DNA from: Tateyamaria omphalii
Lineage (GTDB): Bacteria > Pseudomonadota > Alphaproteobacteria > Rhodobacterales > Rhodobacteraceae
Reading direction: 5' to 3'
DNA length: 64,000 nt
NCBI RefSeq assembly: GCF_019802125.1
Contig: NZ_JAHVHT010000004.1
Location: 62,001-126,000 of the forward strand
Positions within the stretch are counted from its first letter, which is position 1. Every line of letters starts with the position of its first letter. The notes beneath the pieces were generated by a model. That model searched no databases. It had not been told where the DNA came from and saw nothing but the letters and a program-made list of their open reading frames with translations. Both the position numbers and the translations under genes were made by a program. Shown one piece after another: positions 61,017 to 64,000 of the stretch.

Positions 61017-61221
61017 CCGTCGCCACATTCCTGCCACAATCGCCTTATTGGGGCCATGCGCGTCCGCATACCCAACATGTTGAGTTTCCCATCGGCGGAA
61101 AAACGGAAACGTGTGGGACATCAACACTTTATCGCAAATACGACCTGTGCTACGTTTCAAACAATTACAAAAAGGTCAGCCAAATAATTGGCGGCCAGAG
61201 GCAGACATAGGCAGGTTTACC

Positions 61222-62667
61222 GTGAAGGTTCGGCGCACACAGCCGGCCCGGCTAGGGCTCATTCTATTTGCATTGTTGTGGATGGTGGTCATCGTGCCCG
61301 CCTCTGTGAGGGCGGCACCTTATGCCGCCATGGTGATGGACGCGCGAACGGGTGAGGTTTTGCACTCGCGCAACGCCGATACGCGGCTGCACCCGGCCTC
61401 TCTGACCAAGATGATGACCCTCTACGTGGTATTCCAGGCGGTTGAGCAAGGTGAGATCACGATGGACACCAAGATCAAGGTGTCGAAGAAAGCCGCCGCC
61501 GAGGTGCCGTCGAAGCTGGGCCTGAAAGCCGGGTCGAGCATCAAGCTGCGCTATCTGGTGCGTGCGTCGGCCGTGAAGTCGGCCAACGATGCCGCCACGG
61601 CCATTGCCGAGGGGATTTCAGGGTCCGAGGCGGCCTTTGCCCGCCGGATGAACCGCACGGCCAAGGCGTTGGGCATGACCCGCTCGACCTTCAAGAACGC
61701 CCATGGCCTCACCGAGAGCGGGCACCTGTCGACTGCACGTGACATGACCATCCTTGGTCGCCACCTATTTTATGACTTCCCACAGTATTACAACCTTTTC
61801 TCCCGCACCTCGACCCACGCGGGCATCGCGGATGTACGCAACACGAACCGACGCCTGCTGGCTGCGTACAAGGGCGCGGATGGGATCAAGACAGGGTACA
61901 CCCGGGCTGCGGGCTTCAACCTCGTATCCTCCGCCCAGCGTGGAGACGAACGCATCATCGCCACCGTCTTTGGCGGCAAGTCGACAGCCTCGCGCAACGC
62001 AAAGGTGGCAGAACTGCTCGACCTCGGTTTCCGCCGTGCCCCGAGCCGCGCGCCCGTGCGGAAACCGACAAAGCCCAGCTATGTGCCGGGTGATGATGCG
62101 ATCATCGTTGCAGGCAATCAGGACGCGCCGCAGGGCGCGGGCAAGATCATTCGCCTGAGCGGTGCGGTGAAGACCAGCTATCGTCCGAAAATGCGTCCCG
62201 GCACGGCAGCACCCGTGCTGGTCGCCCAGGCGCCGGTGGCATCTACCGTGCTGCCCGACGACATTCAGACCGCCCTTGTGGCGGCGCAGACGAACGAGAC
62301 CGCCACGGCCGTTGCAGCCGCTGTGGCGTCGGCGGCTATCGCGCCCACTGTCCGACCCGAGGCACGCCCGACGCAGGTTGCATTGGTTCAGGAACCGGAG
62401 GTGGTCACCCGTGTCTCCACCTCAGGCGGGCGCCATTGGGGTGTGAACATCGGTCGCTATCCAAGCCGCTACAAGGCAGAGAAAGTGTTGCTGCAGACCG
62501 CGCTCGCGGAAATGTCGTCGCTGGATGGGTCGCTGCGCAAGGTGGTCCGCCGCCCGACTGGTTTTGACGCCAATTTCATGGGCATGACCCGCGAAAGTGC
62601 CGATCTGGCGTGCCGCCGTCTGCAATCGCGCAACGTGACCTGCTTCATGGTTGGACCGCAGTCCTAG
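61222..62667 (+). CDS. D-alanyl-D-alanine carboxypeptidase with C-terminal SPOR domain
   Basis: Penicillin-binding protein of the DacA/S11 family that trims pentapeptides in the periplasm. The signal peptide is VKVRRTQPARLGLILFALLW onward, cut after VRA. Active-site motifs are SLTK (Ser60, Lys63), SAN (120-122) and KTG (223-225), with numbering from the GTG at 61222. A linker rich in Ala/Pro leads to a SPOR domain at about 400-481 (HWGVNIGRYPSRYKAEKVLL), which binds denuded septal glycan. So it probably acts at division sites. A longer GTG start at 61111 lacks a leader-like shape. Confidence 0.92.
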   Translation: MKVRRTQPARLGLILFALLWMVVIVPASVRAAPYAAMVMDARTGEVLHSRNADTRLHPASLTKMMTLYVVFQAVEQGEITMDTKIKVSKKAAAEVPSKLGLKAGSSIKLRYLVRASAVKSANDAATAIAEGISGSEAAFARRMNRTAKALGMTRSTFKNAHGLTESGHLSTARDMTILGRHLFYDFPQYYNLFSRTSTHAGIADVRNTNRRLLAAYKGADGIKTGYTRAAGFNLVSSAQRGDERIIATVFGGKSTASRNAKVAELLDLGFRRAPSRAPVRKPTKPSYVPGDDAIIVAGNQDAPQGAGKIIRLSGAVKTSYRPKMRPGTAAPVLVAQAPVASTVLPDDIQTALVAAQTNETATAVAAAVASAAIAPTVRPEARPTQVALVQEPEVVTRVSTSGGRHWGVNIGRYPSRYKAEKVLLQTALAEMSSLDGSLRKVVRRPTGFDANFMGMTRESADLACRRLQSRNVTCFMVGPQS

Positions 62668-63473
62668 GACCAGTTGACCGGATCGACGTTCAGCAACGTC
62701 GCAAGCTGGTCATAGACCTCGGGTTCTGCCCCTTTCAGCGCGTCGGGCCGTTCGAAGAACAGCTCGACCACAACGGCAAAGAACTCCTCGTGATTTGTTG
62801 CGCCATACGGGTCGATGACGGTGCGCCGACCGGCATCGACATTGGCAACATGACGGTCATAGGCTTCGACGATGACTTGGGCCCAGGCAGCGAAGCTCTG
62901 ACCCGGTGCCATGGGCGGTGCGCCGTCGGTTTGGCCTGACAGGTCGTCGAGCTGGTGGGCGAACTCATGCAGGACCACATTCAGCCCATCGTCGTCATTC
63001 AACCCGCCTTGCCGTACGTCGCGCCAGGACAGGACCACCGGCCCGCGTGACCAGCTTTCGCCAAGGCGTACGATCTCCTCCTCTGTCACGACATAGCCGT
63101 CCTGCCGGGTCTGTTTGGATTTGAAGGCCCCGGGGTAGATCAACACCGTGGTCAGGTGCTTGTACCACGCATCGGTGCCCACAACGAGCAAGGCGGCCTG
63201 CCCTGCAATGCTCAACGCCATTTCGTCACTGACCTCAAGCCCGTTACAACCGACAAGTTCCACTTGATTGAGGAAAAGCGCCACCTTGCCTTCGAACGGC
63301 GCCTTGAGAGCGGCGGGCAGTTTGCGGATCAGCGGCACCTCGCGCAGCATGATCTGCCATTCCTCATCCGTCAGACGCGAGGCCAGCACCTCTTGCTGCC
63401 ATTGCCGTTTCCGCCACGCGCGCCAGAGAAGCGCCGCGCCGATGACAGCAAGCAGGCCGAAGAACAAGGTCAT
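62664..63473 (-). CDS. mtfA: MtfA-family zinc peptidase
   Basis: 269 aa. An N-terminal membrane helix (TLFFGLLAVIGAALLWRAW) precedes a peptidase domain with the zinc motif HEFAH (His169, Glu170, His173) and a downstream Glu region NHEEFFAVVVELFFERP. E. coli MtfA binds the Mlc repressor; alphaproteobacterial members have other roles. The ATG at 63473 overlaps the upstream LysR stop as ATGA. Its stop overlaps that of the convergent carboxypeptidase gene by four bases. Confidence 0.92.
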   Translation of the reverse strand: MTLFFGLLAVIGAALLWRAWRKRQWQQEVLASRLTDEEWQIMLREVPLIRKLPAALKAPFEGKVALFLNQVELVGCNGLEVSDEMALSIAGQAALLVVGTDAWYKHLTTVLIYPGAFKSKQTRQDGYVVTEEEIVRLGESWSRGPVVLSWRDVRQGGLNDDDGLNVVLHEFAHQLDDLSGQTDGAPPMAPGQSFAAWAQVIVEAYDRHVANVDAGRRTVIDPYGATNHEEFFAVVVELFFERPDALKGAEPEVYDQLATLLNVDPVNWS

Positions 63474-64000
63474 GCGCGCGCGGCCTTTCTGATCCAACGG
63501 ATGAAATCACGCAGCGCTGGCCGCTGTACGCCGGGGCGTGTCACAAGGTAATACCCCGCCCCTTCCGTCTTGTCCTCGTGCAGAACCACCAGCCGCCCGG
63601 CCGTAATGTCGGCATTGACGAAGTTGCGCACGGTCACCGCGAGCCCCTGCCCATCCCGCGCGCCGTCAAGCATGAGGTTCCCCGGTACCTGCGTCACCGA
63701 CCCTCTGGGCATGTTTGCCGCGCCCCTTTGCGTCAGCCAGCGCGAGCTTTCGGTCGTCCCGATCTCCTCCAGCCAGGGCAAGGCACCCAGATTGGCCGGA
63801 TCGGACACATCATGCCCGACCACGAGATGTGGGGCCGCAACGACGACCATGGAGGTCGGAACGAGCAATTCACTGTCGAGCCCGTCCCAGCCACCAACGC
63901 CATAGCGGATCGACAGGTCAACGCCGCCGGGTGTCAGGGCCACGATGTCGGATGTCGGGTTCAGCACCAGATTGATCTCGGGGTGTTTTGTCCGAAACTC
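63470..64000 (-). CDS. LysR-type regulator, C-terminal part (5' end outside window)
   Basis: The frame is open to the window edge, so the DNA-binding domain lies beyond base 64000. The 176 visible residues form the effector-binding domain: FRTKHPEINLVLNPTSDIVAL, GVDLSIRYGVGGWDGLDSELLVPTSMVVVAAPHLV, ending near LRDFIRWIRKAARA, typical of the GcvA/AmpR branch. Its stop overlaps the mtfA start, so the two may be co-transcribed. Confidence 0.88.
   Translation of the reverse strand, partial: EFRTKHPEINLVLNPTSDIVALTPGGVDLSIRYGVGGWDGLDSELLVPTSMVVVAAPHLVVGHDVSDPANLGALPWLEEIGTTESSRWLTQRGAANMPRGSVTQVPGNLMLDGARDGQGLAVTVRNFVNADITAGRLVVLHEDKTEGAGYYLVTRPGVQRPALRDFIRWIRKAARA

Noticed and set aside
1-64000. 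CRISPR arrays, prophage, insertion sequences, integrases, attachment sites
   Set aside because: No regularly spaced direct repeats, transposase or integrase motifs, or tRNA-flanking duplications were seen.
1-64000. Gene-free stretches above 300 bases
   Set aside because: None remain after annotation; the largest gaps (about 216-291 bases at 18156-18446, 11380-11640, 22309-22554, 21457-21700 and 10711-10926) are described with their neighbours.

Overview
The window looks like a chromosomal segment of a marine alphaproteobacterium of the Roseobacter group (Rhodobacterales). The grounds are the high G+C, the five-gene F0 ATP synthase order atpI-atpB-atpE-atpB'-atpF, a MipZ division ATPase, the Entner-Doudoroff pair edd-eda, a TRAP transporter, an aerobic benzoyl-CoA (box) pathway, and bacteriochlorophyll genes bchE-bchJ. 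No phage, insertion sequence, integrase or CRISPR array was seen. Both window edges cut a gene: a GntR regulator on the left and a LysR regulator on the right.

Layout. 0-4.1 kb: GntR end, an orphan PstB-like ATPase, the F0 operon. 4.3-11.4 kb: regulators (LysR x2, ArsR, TetR) with small partner genes, a DMT exporter, an azoreductase, a DinB-like protein and a cytochrome c with an FNR-type box. 11.4-22.3 kb: translation and secretion genes: ffh, five tandem GNAT acetyltransferases, chorismate mutase, rpsP, bluB, small membrane proteins, rimM, trmD, an RTX repeat protein, rplS, rpmE. 22.5-28.0 kb: NUDIX, bchJ-bchE, eda-edd. 28.1-36.8 kb: mipZ, homogentisate catabolism (MarR, hmgA, two tiny membrane proteins, fahA), a RidA-like protein, a cytosine-deaminase-type amidohydrolase, an orphan Tat-exported solute-binding protein. 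36.9-48.2 kb, all on the minus strand: dctP-dctQ-dctM, benzoate-CoA ligase, alpha/beta hydrolase, boxC, boxB, a Cys-rich peptide, flavodoxin, thioesterase, boxR and a 3HCDH C-domain protein; together they suggest benzoate uptake, CoA activation, epoxidation and ring cleavage. 48.3-53.1 kb: a dimethylglycine/sarcosine dehydrogenase-like flavoprotein divergent from a non-pyrrolysine MttB homologue, an ACT protein, a hairpin-rich gap and tRNA(CAT). 53.1-64 kb: hemE, hemC, an AidB-like acyl-CoA dehydrogenase, hemF, an atypical SDR, an RsmC-like methylase, clpS, a HAD hydrolase, a D,D-carboxypeptidase with SPOR domain, mtfA and the LysR edge gene.

The genes connect mainly through tetrapyrrole synthesis. 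hemE, hemC, hemF and bchE-bchJ sit at three loci, and each has an 18-bp TGT-N12-ACA palindrome of the PpsR/CrtJ type just upstream. bchE also has an FNR-type box. This implies that the organism makes a photosystem whose main gene cluster lies outside the window. Other sequence-level observations are a 25-bp motif shared by two distant intergenic regions, an 11-bp motif shared by the boxR and benzoate-CoA ligase upstream regions, and palindromes in front of edd, the orphan binding protein and hmgA. All motif assignments were made by eye, without a search.
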